A DNA stretch of 64,000 bases from Bacillota bacterium. Its GTDB lineage: Bacteria > Bacillota > Clostridia > Christensenellales > Aristaeellaceae. This document shows, one piece after another, positions 17,974 to 25,564 of this stretch; position 1 is the first letter of the stretch; each line of letters opens with the position of its first letter. Location: contig JAEWTC010000138.1 in assembly GCA_023459675.1 (NCBI GenBank), positions 1-64,000 on the forward strand. Direction: 5' to 3'. The notes under the pieces are model-generated. The model did no database searches. It saw only the letters and a list, made by a program, of their open reading frames with translations, and was not told the DNA's origin. The translations under genes were made by a program, and so were the position numbers.

Positions 17974-19365
17974 CTATATCTCCGTCATATTAGTTTGCAG
18001 CCAGTTCTCGGCAGCCCGAATACTGTCTTCCACGGCATTGGGCGCGGGGCCGCCGCGCAAATTACGGCGGGAAACGCAGGCCGTTAACGAGATTGCCTGG
18101 AATATATCCGCCTCAAACAGCGTGCTGTGCCGACGCAATTCCGCAAGGCTCAGTTCTTCCAGGCCCCGGCCTTCCCGTACGCACTGCTTAACCAGCGTTC
18201 CGCTCACATGGTGCGCATCCCGAAACGGCATGCCCTTTCCCACCAGATAATCCGCAAGGTCGGTTGCGTTGGTGAAACCGAGCTTGGCGCTTTCCCGCAT
18301 CCGCTCCTCCTGAAAAGTCACCGTTGACAGCATCTCCGTAAACACGTCCAGACAGCTGCCAAGCGTATCGTAGGCATCGAAGAACGCTTCCTTGTCCTCC
18401 TGCATGTCCTTGTTATAGGCAAGCGGCAGGCCTTTCATGGCCGTGAGAAGCGCGGTCAGATCGCCGTATACGCGGCCGGTTTTTCCGCGGATCAGCTCAC
18501 AGGCGTCCGGGTTTTTCTTCTGCGGCATGATACTGGAACCGGTGGAGAACGCGTCGTCCATGGTTACGGTGCCGAATTCATTGGTCGACCATAGGATCAG
18601 CTCTTCGCAAAAACGGCTCAGATGCATCATGCATACGCTTGAGGCTGCCAGAAACGATAACAGATAGTCGCGGTCGCTGACGGCGTCCATCGCATTGTCC
18701 GAAACGCTTAGGAAACCAAGCAGCTGCGCAACGCGTTCGCGGTTGAGGGGGTACGTGGTGCCGGCAAGCGCGCCGGAACCCAGCGGCATCACGTCGGCTT
18801 CACGGTAAGCGGCGCGGAAGCGGCGCATATCGCGCATCACCATCTGCGCATATGCCATGAGATGAAAGGCCAGCGTAACCGGCTGCGCCTTTTGGAGATG
18901 CGTATATCCGGGCATTATGGTATCTAAATGCCGTTTCGCAAGTGAAAGCAGTAATTCCAGTAGTTTCCGCAGCTTGTCCTGAATGTCTGCACAGGCCATC
19001 TTCGCATACATACGGGTATCCAGCGCCACCTGATCGTTGCGGCTGCGGCCGGTATGGAGCCGTTTTCCGGCCTCGCCGATACGGCGGGTGAGTTCCGCCT
19101 CCGCGAACATATGCACGTCTTCGGCGGTCATCGAAACGGCGAGGTTTCCGTTCTCATCGTCTTTCAGCATTTCCTGCAGTCCAGCGATGATCGCGTCGGC
19201 ATCCGCCGCGGCAAGGATGCCCTGTTCCTTCATCATCGTTGCGTGCGCGATCGACCCGAGAATATCGCAGCGCAGCAGACGCTGATCAAATGGGATGGAG
19301 GAATGAAAATCATCCATCAATTTGCTGGTTTGCTTCTCAAACCGCCCTGCCCAAAGTTTATCCAT
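17974..19365 (-). CDS. argH: Argininosuccinate lyase
   Basis: 463 residues, usual length. Splits argininosuccinate into arginine and fumarate, the last step of arginine synthesis. Fumarase-superfamily signature GSSIMPQKKNPD lies near residues 273-284 with the catalytic serine; N-terminal LWAGRFEKQTSK and HTGRSRNDQVA are ArgH hallmarks. AAGGAAGG precedes ATG 19365. No argG or other arg gene is near; instead it lies 22 bp after the small membrane protein of the ZorAB-like cluster and 3 bp before a glycosyltransferase. The metabolic identity is secure, the genomic company is odd. Confidence 0.97.
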   Translation of the reverse strand: MDKLWAGRFEKQTSKLMDDFHSSIPFDQRLLRCDILGSIAHATMMKEQGILAAADADAIIAGLQEMLKDDENGNLAVSMTAEDVHMFAEAELTRRIGEAGKRLHTGRSRNDQVALDTRMYAKMACADIQDKLRKLLELLLSLAKRHLDTIMPGYTHLQKAQPVTLAFHLMAYAQMVMRDMRRFRAAYREADVMPLGSGALAGTTYPLNRERVAQLLGFLSVSDNAMDAVSDRDYLLSFLAASSVCMMHLSRFCEELILWSTNEFGTVTMDDAFSTGSSIMPQKKNPDACELIRGKTGRVYGDLTALLTAMKGLPLAYNKDMQEDKEAFFDAYDTLGSCLDVFTEMLSTVTFQEERMRESAKLGFTNATDLADYLVGKGMPFRDAHHVSGTLVKQCVREGRGLEELSLAELRRHSTLFEADIFQAISLTACVSRRNLRGGPAPNAVEDSIRAAENWLQTNMTEI

Positions 19366-19387
19366 GCCGCACCTTCCTTACGTTCGC

Positions 19388-19876
19388 TTAACCGCAGGTA
19401 CACCGGATGGAGAAGCTGACTCCCCAAACATAATATGTAATGTAAACCTCGCGCACCGAATGGTTGTCCTTGCGTGTCAGGATCGTTGCCGATACGCTGC
19501 CGCCGGTTTTCGCCTGCAGGGTATGGTTGGCAAAATCGCCGATCTGCAGCACGTCGCCTTCCTGGGGAATGATTTGGATCTCGATCATTTCCACAGGTAC
19601 CAGGCATTGGTTGGAAAGCTGCAACGTGTAGGTGACGAACGCGTAATCCGCCGCATCGCCGATCGGCGCATCGGTAAACATCGTACCCTGCAGCGCATCC
19701 AGCCCGGAATATCCTTTCACCTGTTGAAACAGCTCCGGCTGCGTGCTTGCCTGTACGCCGCTAATCTCGCAATCCGCCACCGTAACCTTGGCCGTGAAGA
19801 AGAAATAACCGACGATCACCAAAACCACGATCAACAGGGCGATCATAAACAGCATCAGGTACTTGAGAAACGTCAT
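19388..19876 (-). CDS. Small membrane protein of unknown function, third gene of ZorAB-like cluster
   Basis: 162 residues: one N-terminal membrane helix (about 4-28, FLKYLMLFMIALLIVVLVIV) and a ~130-residue domain predicted outside the membrane, rich in beta-type sequence (VTVADCEISGV, YTLQLSNQCLVPVEMIEI). Four cysteines are in the outer domain (Cys36 in VADCEI, one in SNQCLV, two in the terminal IRCTCG), so disulfides are possible. I do not recognise a family. GAGGTG precedes the ATG, 15 bp after the MotB/ZorB-like stop, so it is probably an accessory part of that motor. It is not ZorC, ZorD or ZorE, which are cytoplasmic. Confidence 0.75.
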   Translation of the reverse strand: MTFLKYLMLFMIALLIVVLVIVGYFFFTAKVTVADCEISGVQASTQPELFQQVKGYSGLDALQGTMFTDAPIGDAADYAFVTYTLQLSNQCLVPVEMIEIQIIPQEGDVLQIGDFANHTLQAKTGGSVSATILTRKDNHSVREVYITYYVWGVSFSIRCTCG

Positions 19877-19891
19877 GGAAACACCTCGATA

Positions 19892-20908
19892 TCAATCGTC
19901 CGAAGACAAGATCCCGCGTATCTCGTCAATCATCTCGCTGTCCTTCAGCCGGAACTTGAACTCCACGCGGCGCGAGGCTTCCATATCCACGTTTCCGTTC
20001 GCATCGTTGACCGGATCGGAATAGCTGCGGCCTTTCGCGGTCAAAATCGAATACAGCAGATCCCGCTGCCTGTCTGTGAGCTGCTCCATCTGCAGGCAGT
20101 ATTTAGCCACGGAAAGCGCGCGCTCCTGTGAGAGTTCCAAGTTGTAAAGATACGACCCCGAGGTGTCGGTATGGCCCTCGATCACGATTTCTCCCAGGTA
20201 ATCCGCATATTGATCGCTCAGCAGCACGGACAGATAAACAGGGATGAAGCTGTTGAGGAAATCGCGGCCTTCCTGCTTGATCGTATCGGAGTTGTAATCG
20301 AAGAATACCGTGCTTTCCAACATGATGTCGCCCGTATTCGGATCCACGGTCGCCTTCAGGTTCGCGTCCGTCAGCGCCGACGCCAGATCGCGGATGATTT
20401 TCGTACGGACGCCCACCAGATCCTCCAGCTTTTGCTGCTGCTCGTCCATGGCAATCTGCTGGGATTCCAGCAGGTCCATTGCGGCGTTGAGTTTCACTTC
20501 CTGCTCTGCCAGTGTGGATTGGGTTTCGTTAAGGGTGTCTTCTTTCTCCGAAAGAGATGCTTTCGCCGCGGCAATGATCGCTTCCTGCTCGGTCAGGGTC
20601 TGTTGCTGCACATTCAGGAGCCCTTTTTGCTCGTCTATTTCCGTAAGCGCGCTGTCCAGCGCGTTCTGCTTATCCAAAAGCTGCGCCTGCTGCTCGTCCA
20701 GCGTCGTTTGCTGGGACGATAAAAGCGCGCTTTGCGCATCCAGCTCCGCCGTTTTGATTTCCAGAAGCGAGAAGTACTGGTAAATGGTATAGCAAAGCAC
20801 CAGCACGAAAACAAGCACAAGCGCAGCCATCATATCGGAATATGATATCCAGGCCGCGCCGGTATCCGCACGCGATGTGCGGCCGCGCAGCCGCGATTTC
20901 CGCCTCAT
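19892..20908 (-). CDS. MotB/ZorB-like stator protein with extended coiled coil and OmpA domain
   Basis: 338 residues. One membrane helix (about 26-45) begins right after Asp25 in WISYSDMMAALVLVFV, aligning with the proton-carrying Asp of MotB. A long Gln/Glu/Leu-rich coiled coil follows (about 50-170, repeating LDEQQAQL-type units), then an OmpA-like peptidoglycan-binding domain (about 190-325) with IEGHTDTSGSYLYN and LSQERALSVAKY. Family members couple ion flow to rotation or force against the cell wall. ATG overlaps the ZorA-like stop (ATGA). No flagellar or chemotaxis genes are in the window. The ~120-residue coiled coil is much longer than the MotB or ZorB linker I know; it may span the thick wall zone. 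Confidence 0.85.
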   Translation of the reverse strand: MRRKSRLRGRTSRADTGAAWISYSDMMAALVLVFVLVLCYTIYQYFSLLEIKTAELDAQSALLSSQQTTLDEQQAQLLDKQNALDSALTEIDEQKGLLNVQQQTLTEQEAIIAAAKASLSEKEDTLNETQSTLAEQEVKLNAAMDLLESQQIAMDEQQQKLEDLVGVRTKIIRDLASALTDANLKATVDPNTGDIMLESTVFFDYNSDTIKQEGRDFLNSFIPVYLSVLLSDQYADYLGEIVIEGHTDTSGSYLYNLELSQERALSVAKYCLQMEQLTDRQRDLLYSILTAKGRSYSDPVNDANGNVDMEASRRVEFKFRLKDSEMIDEIRGILSSDD

Positions 20909-22179
20909 GCCTGTTGACCTCCGCTACGCTCCGCGCCGCCCAGCCCGTTATCCTGCGCTGCGAAATACAACGGCAGCCTGTTTACGGCCTCGCTCATCCT
21001 GTTCATTGTCTCCGTTAAGGCGTCGAGCTTATCCAAAAGCTCGCTTTCCGCCTTGAGGCGGTTTTTGGCGTCCGCCTTCCCGGCTGCGTTATCCAACCCG
21101 CCGCGCAGGGTATCGAGGGTTTGCGTGAGTTTGGTCATGGTTTCTTCGTTTTGGCGAAGCAGCTTTTCCAGTTCCTTGCGGTCCTTCACCGCCGGATCGG
21201 CCGCCTGCTTGCTCAGGGCGAGCTCTCTGGCCGTGTCGATGCTCTCGTTGATCCCTTGCTGGGCCTGCGCAAGGCTTTCGTTCATCCGCTCCATAGTCCC
21301 TGCAAGCACATTGAACTGCCCGTTCAGCGCCGCGTCCATCTGCTGCATAAAGCGGTTGACGATTCGCTGGATACCGTCCACCTGCTCCCGTGTGGTGCCC
21401 TGGATGAAATTATCCATCGACATCGTCAGCGGATGGGTAGCACGGCTGACCGCCAGTTCCACCGCGCCGGCGATCTGCCCCCCAAGCTGCCCGATGGTCT
21501 GCTGCATGCCCAGATCCTCATCCTGCTTCTGGATGATCATCTGTACGTCCGCATCCAGCGGGCGGGGCATGGCAAGCTCGTAAAAGGTTTCGTCAAACGC
21601 GTCCAGCGATTTGAAAGCGCGCCCCTTGACCACATGATAAACGACGTTAAACACAATGGAACAGGTAATGCCGACCACGGACGTTGCAAACGCGAACCGC
21701 ATGCCGTCCAGCAGCGTCGGTATGCTTGAGATCGTGGTGGAACTGTCTGCGAAATTCATGTTCGTAAGGCCCTCCATCATTCCGATGAAGGTTCCCAGAA
21801 TGCCAAGCGAAGTAAGCAGCGATGGCAGAACCTCGGCTACCTGCGCATGACCCGGCTTATACACAACCGAATCCTCGTTGATGTATTCTTCGGTGTTGCA
21901 GGGAAGCCCGCGCAGATCCAGCTGATCCGCATTCAGTAAAAAACGCTGCCAGTCCGGCCGTAAAGCCCGGCCCAGAAAGCGCGGTTCCTGCCATACGGGT
22001 TTCTTTTTGCTGCCGGACGTACGCTCCAGTTTGGCTACGGCGCGGTTTAGAAGCGTACTGTTACGGTAAACGGGATAAATACACTTGACGACGCCGAAAA
22101 TAAAAATCAGCGCGGTCATCCCGTATACCAGTATCTGTGAGAGTCCCGCCGTCAATTGCTTGATGATTTCGCTTGGCAT
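20905..22179 (-). CDS. MotA/TolQ/ExbB-family proton channel protein, ZorA-like
   Basis: 424 residues with three membrane helices (about 14-36, 117-138, 160-184) rather than MotA's four. The TM2 block LLTSLGILGTFIGMMEGL and TM3 block RFAFATSVVGITCSIVFNVV are the MotA/ExbB channel core as found in ZorA. The last ~240 residues are a cytoplasmic helical tail with heptad-like stretches (DRKELEKLLRQNEETMTKL). It should form a 5:2 motor with the coupled MotB/ZorB-like product. ATG 22179 has GAGG upstream at long spacing. Zorya effectors ZorC/ZorD or ZorE are absent. First gene of the operon ending with the acyltransferase. Confidence 0.83.
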   Translation of the reverse strand: MPSEIIKQLTAGLSQILVYGMTALIFIFGVVKCIYPVYRNSTLLNRAVAKLERTSGSKKKPVWQEPRFLGRALRPDWQRFLLNADQLDLRGLPCNTEEYINEDSVVYKPGHAQVAEVLPSLLTSLGILGTFIGMMEGLTNMNFADSSTTISSIPTLLDGMRFAFATSVVGITCSIVFNVVYHVVKGRAFKSLDAFDETFYELAMPRPLDADVQMIIQKQDEDLGMQQTIGQLGGQIAGAVELAVSRATHPLTMSMDNFIQGTTREQVDGIQRIVNRFMQQMDAALNGQFNVLAGTMERMNESLAQAQQGINESIDTARELALSKQAADPAVKDRKELEKLLRQNEETMTKLTQTLDTLRGGLDNAAGKADAKNRLKAESELLDKLDALTETMNRMSEAVNRLPLYFAAQDNGLGGAERSGGQQA

Positions 22180-22280
22180 AAACGCATCACCGATCCTCTT
22201 TCCGTCACTTGTGCATTAGCTTAACACTTTATTCATGTTTTGTAAATATATATCGGCCCGGCGCAGGGCTGCAGAAAAGG

Positions 22281-22307
22281 AAAAAGGCGGGTTTCCCCGC
22301 CTTTTTT
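22281..22307 (-). terminator. Rho-independent terminator downstream of hpf
   Basis: GGCGGG/CCCGCC stem with TTTC loop (plus-strand view 22286-22301), flanked by A5 and T6, so it can work both ways. On the minus strand it follows the hpf stop by about 30 bp and separates hpf from the ZorA-like operon. Confidence 0.85.
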
Positions 22308-22335
22308 ACAATATGGAAAGCCGCTTCCCGTGTTC

Positions 22336-22878
22336 CTATGCCTCGGGTTCCAACAAGCCCAGGTCGCCGTCCTTGCGCAGATAAAGCACGTTGATCTGAT
22401 CGGTGTCCGCGTTCACGAATACGAAGAAGCTATGCCCCAGAAGTTCCATTTGGAGAATGGCGTCATCCAGCGACATGGGCCGTACGGGGAACGTTTTGTT
22501 ACGGACGATCTTGCGTTTCGCGTCCGCCAGCGTATCGATCTCTTCGGTAAACTCCAGATCGGCGCTCAGGAACGCATCCTCTTTCAGCCGCTTGCTCAGC
22601 TTGGTGCGGTGTTTATGAATCTGCCGCTCCATTTTAGCCAGCGCCTGGTCAATGGATATATAGAGGTTCTCGTCGTTACTGGCTTCGGAACGAAGTACGA
22701 TCCCTTCCATGGGTACGGTAATTTCGCAGGTACGGCGGTGGTTCTTCTCCCGTGCCAGCCGCACCGTCATTTCCGCGGTCGCATCCAGATACCGCCCCAT
22801 CTTTTCCGTTTTGCGCAGTACGCGTTCCGAAACCGCCGGGGATACGCTCATATTCTTGCCGATAATCGTCGTCTTCAT
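22336..22878 (-). CDS. hpf: Long-form ribosome hibernation promoting factor
   Basis: 180 residues. The N-terminal S30AE domain (about 1-105, MKTTIIGKNMSVSPAVSERV) binds the 30S decoding region, and the C-terminal domain (about 125-180, RNKTFPVRPMSLDDAILQME, LGHSFFVFVNADT) mediates 100S ribosome dimers, as in Gram-positive long HPF. AAAGGAG precedes ATG 22878. A terminator follows it. The ~300 bp between this gene and mnmA is strongly structured (see separate RNA entry). Confidence 0.96.
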   Translation of the reverse strand: MKTTIIGKNMSVSPAVSERVLRKTEKMGRYLDATAEMTVRLAREKNHRRTCEITVPMEGIVLRSEASNDENLYISIDQALAKMERQIHKHRTKLSKRLKEDAFLSADLEFTEEIDTLADAKRKIVRNKTFPVRPMSLDDAILQMELLGHSFFVFVNADTDQINVLYLRKDGDLGLLEPEA

Positions 22879-22984
22879 CTGTCATTGCTCCTTTATGTGA
22901 AATACGGCTGCGAATGCCGAAAATAAGCCTGAACTGTGCAGACTCCACTTGATGTTCGTATTTTCAAGACCGTGCCGGACGGCT

Positions 22985-23180
22985 CTCATGCGGTTAAAAC
23001 GAAATCAACCTCGCCCGCAAAGTTTCCATGATTTCCGTCTCGGCACGGGTCTTACCCGGATGTGCCAAGGGAACCACGCTCCTTTCCACGGGTACGTCCT
23101 GTGATTTCCACAGGGTAACCTTTCGACGTTTGGCGGCAACTTCCTGCTTTTGCGCGGTGCCTTTTGGCACCCTGCACAGG
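22985..23180 (-). ncRNA. Candidate structured RNA upstream of hpf, possibly raiA-motif
   Basis: The 302-bp gap between mnmA and hpf has no convincing gene but holds three perfect hairpins on the minus strand: GGTGCC-AAAA-GGCACC (23171-23156), CCTGTG-GAAAT-CACAGG (23114-23098) and GGCAC/GTGCC enclosing GGGT/ACCC (23066-23042). A further CGGCACGG segment near 22970-22980 can pair with CCGTGCCG of the third hairpin, allowing an alternative fold. The raiA motif RNA of Bacillota and Actinomycetota is named for lying beside hpf/raiA genes, so position, strand and size fit. I cannot align it to the family here. The boundaries are approximate; a structured hpf leader is the main alternative. Confidence 0.45.
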
Positions 23181-24260
23181 CTACTTCGTGCGTTCCACAA
23201 TCGCCCCGCCCAGGCACTGGTCGCCCTGGTAGAGAACGGCGCTTTGGCCGGGTGTTACGGCGCGCTGCGGTTCGTCTGCCGTTATTTGTAATGTGTCACC
23301 ATTCTGAACGATCGAAACCTGCTGATCCGGCTGGCGATAGCGGAATTTCGCCGTACAGCGGTATGGTTCGCCTTCGCGCACCGGCGGTTGATCCGAAATC
23401 CAGGTAACCTCCGCCGCTTCGATGAAACGGGAAAACAGGCCCGGATGATCGTCTCCCTGCCCTACCACCAGAACGTTATTTTGCAGATCCTTTTGCAGCA
23501 CAAACCAGCTTCTGCCGTCTCCGCGCCCGCCGATATTGAGCCCCTTGCGCTGCCCCAGCGTGTAGTACGCAAGCCCGATATGCGTTCCCACGGTTTCTCC
23601 GGCTTCGGTTCGCATCGGGCCCGGCGCAGCCGGAAGATAGCCTTTGAGGAACGCGCGGAAATTACGTTCTCCGATAAAACAGATCCCGGTGGAATCCTTT
23701 TTATCGCTTACCGATAAGCCGTGCTCTCTTGCGATTGCCCGGACTTGGGTTTTCGTCATCCCCCCGACGGGGAAAACGGCCCGTGCCAATTGCGCTTCTT
23801 TGAGCATGTACAGGAAATAGCTCTGATCCTTGGCGGTATCGGCGCCGCGCAGAAGCGCCGTTCGTCCTTCCCGTTGCTCCGTGCGCACGAAATGCCCGGT
23901 CGCCAGTTTATCCGCACCCAGCTTCAGCGCGAACTCCAAAAACGCCCTGAACTTGATCTCGCGATTACACAGAACGTCCGGGTTCGGCGTTCTGCCTTTC
24001 TTATACTCGTTCAGAAAATGACTGAACACGCGGTCCTGATATTCTTTTTCAAAATTGACGGCATAAAACGGGACATCGATCATCTGGCAAACGGCTTGCA
24101 CGTCCTCCCAATCCTCGGTTGCGGTGCAGATTCCGTTCTCATCCTGTTCCGCCCAGTTCTTCATGAACACACCGACAACGTCGTACCCCTGCTGTTTCAA
24201 AAGCAAAGCCGCGACCGATGAGTCCACCCCTCCGGACATGCCTACGACAATCCGCTCCAT
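23181..24260 (-). CDS. mnmA: tRNA-specific 2-thiouridylase
   Basis: 359 residues. Installs sulfur at U34 of tRNA-Lys, -Glu and -Gln. PP-loop MSGGVDSSVAALLL (about residues 8-21), catalytic cysteines in NPDVLCNREIKF (about Cys97) and STGICFIGERNF (about Cys194), then the C-terminal RNA-binding barrel (YTLGQRKGLNIGG). GAGGGG precedes ATG 24260, directly after the stop of the HAD-TMK fusion (no gap). Part of a minus-strand run decarboxylase, HAD-TMK, mnmA. Confidence 0.97.
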   Translation of the reverse strand: MERIVVGMSGGVDSSVAALLLKQQGYDVVGVFMKNWAEQDENGICTATEDWEDVQAVCQMIDVPFYAVNFEKEYQDRVFSHFLNEYKKGRTPNPDVLCNREIKFRAFLEFALKLGADKLATGHFVRTEQREGRTALLRGADTAKDQSYFLYMLKEAQLARAVFPVGGMTKTQVRAIAREHGLSVSDKKDSTGICFIGERNFRAFLKGYLPAAPGPMRTEAGETVGTHIGLAYYTLGQRKGLNIGGRGDGRSWFVLQKDLQNNVLVVGQGDDHPGLFSRFIEAAEVTWISDQPPVREGEPYRCTAKFRYRQPDQQVSIVQNGDTLQITADEPQRAVTPGQSAVLYQGDQCLGGAIVERTK

Positions 24261-25553
24261 TTATATCCCCTCGGCTTCATCCAAACGGCGCAGCACAGCC
24301 GCAAGGACGTCCCCAGCGAGCGCATCCACCGGCTTTGCCGCGTCCACCGCCAGAAAGCGCTGCGGCGAGTGTAAAATCAGCTGTTCGTACGCTTCTTCCG
24401 TGCGCGCGTAAAACTGTGCCGGCTGGCTTTCGAGCCGGTCCAGCTTCGAAGCGCTTCTGCGACGGTTTAGCGCCTGCATATGATCAATCCGCAGATAAAC
24501 GGTTGCGTCCGGTATCATTTCCCGGATGGCAAACGCGTTTATCTGCGCAACCTCCGCAATGCCCAGCCCGCGGCCGCCGCCCTGATAGGCAATGGAGCTG
24601 TCCACGAAACGGTCGCAAAGCACGAGCTTGCCTTTGTGAACGGCGGGGCGGATCACCTCGTTCACATGCTGTGCGCGCGAAGCGGCATAGAGAAGCGCTT
24701 CGCATGAATCCGTCATTTCGGCATTGTCCGGCGTCAGCACCAAATCACGGATGCTTTCGCTGATTCTGCATCCGCCGGGTTCCCGCGTCTGGAGAAGATC
24801 GTACCCCATGGCAATAAGCCGCGCAGACAAGCGGTTGATCTGCGTTGTTTTTCCGCTTCCGTCCATCCCTTCCACCGTCAGGAAAAAACCGCGCGGCTGT
24901 TGGTACGAAGGGCACAACAGCTGCAAGAGATCATCGGTCGTTTCCACCAGATGCGTGGGCGAAGCGGCTTCCAGCTCGCCTTCCTCGGCATAACCGTAAC
25001 GCACGCCGATGCTGTCGATCCCGTTCTGCTTTGCGCCTTCGATATCGAACTTCCGGTCGCCGACCATTGCCGCCTTGCGATAGGTTCCCGGCAGCGCCTG
25101 TTCGATCAGCTTTGCCTTGCCGATCTGTTTTTCGTTGTTCTGTTCTCCCAGAACCCGGTCAAAGTACCGGTCCAGATGATAAACCTCGAGGAGCTTCACC
25201 GTGCGATGCACGGGTTTGGACGTGGCGACGGCTAAAAAAACGCCCTGCCGTTTCAAAGCCGCAAGCAGCGTGCGGATTCCGGGAAAAACGCTGTATAAAT
25301 ACATTCCCTCGCGGTCGTAATGCGTAACGTAATGCTGTATCGCTTCGTCCACCTTGTCCTTGGGAAACCCCGGAATTCTGGGAAACGATTCGCGCAAAGG
25401 CGGCCCGATGAAGCGTTTCAGCGTTTCATTGGGTACATTTTCTATGCAAAGCTTGGAAAGCGCGTACTGCATGGACGCAAGAATTCCGTCCTCCGATCGC
25501 GTCAGTGTGCCGTCCAGGTCGAACAAAACCGCGTCATAGGGTACATTTGGCAT
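24261..25553 (-). CDS. HAD phosphatase fused to thymidylate kinase
   Basis: 430 residues from ATG 25553, with AAGGAG seven bases upstream. Residues ~1-213 are a HAD hydrolase of the phosphoglycolate-phosphatase type: DLDGTLT with the Asp pair (Asp12, Asp14), ATSKP and MVGDRKFDIEGAK. Residues ~221-430 are a full thymidylate kinase: P-loop VEGMDGSGKTTQ (about 228-238), REPGG, LCDRFVDSSIAYQGGGRG. TMK makes dTDP from dTMP. The joint is SYQQPRGFFLTVEG, in frame with no sign of a frameshift. The yaaO-like gene upstream is the usual neighbour of tmk. The HAD domain may be a nucleotidase that balances TMK, which is only an inference. Confidence 0.9.
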   Translation of the reverse strand: MPNVPYDAVLFDLDGTLTRSEDGILASMQYALSKLCIENVPNETLKRFIGPPLRESFPRIPGFPKDKVDEAIQHYVTHYDREGMYLYSVFPGIRTLLAALKRQGVFLAVATSKPVHRTVKLLEVYHLDRYFDRVLGEQNNEKQIGKAKLIEQALPGTYRKAAMVGDRKFDIEGAKQNGIDSIGVRYGYAEEGELEAASPTHLVETTDDLLQLLCPSYQQPRGFFLTVEGMDGSGKTTQINRLSARLIAMGYDLLQTREPGGCRISESIRDLVLTPDNAEMTDSCEALLYAASRAQHVNEVIRPAVHKGKLVLCDRFVDSSIAYQGGGRGLGIAEVAQINAFAIREMIPDATVYLRIDHMQALNRRRSASKLDRLESQPAQFYARTEEAYEQLILHSPQRFLAVDAAKPVDALAGDVLAAVLRRLDEAEGI

Positions 25554-25564
25554 ATCGTTTCTCC

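Noticed and set aside
19892..22179. Flagellar MotA-MotB
   Set aside because: The MotA-like protein has three, not four, membrane helices and a long tail, and the MotB-like protein has a long coiled coil. No flagellar genes are present.
22994..23200. 68-codon basic frame on the minus strand between mnmA and hpf
   Set aside because: TTG start inside mnmA, no ribosome site, and the segment is better explained as structured RNA.
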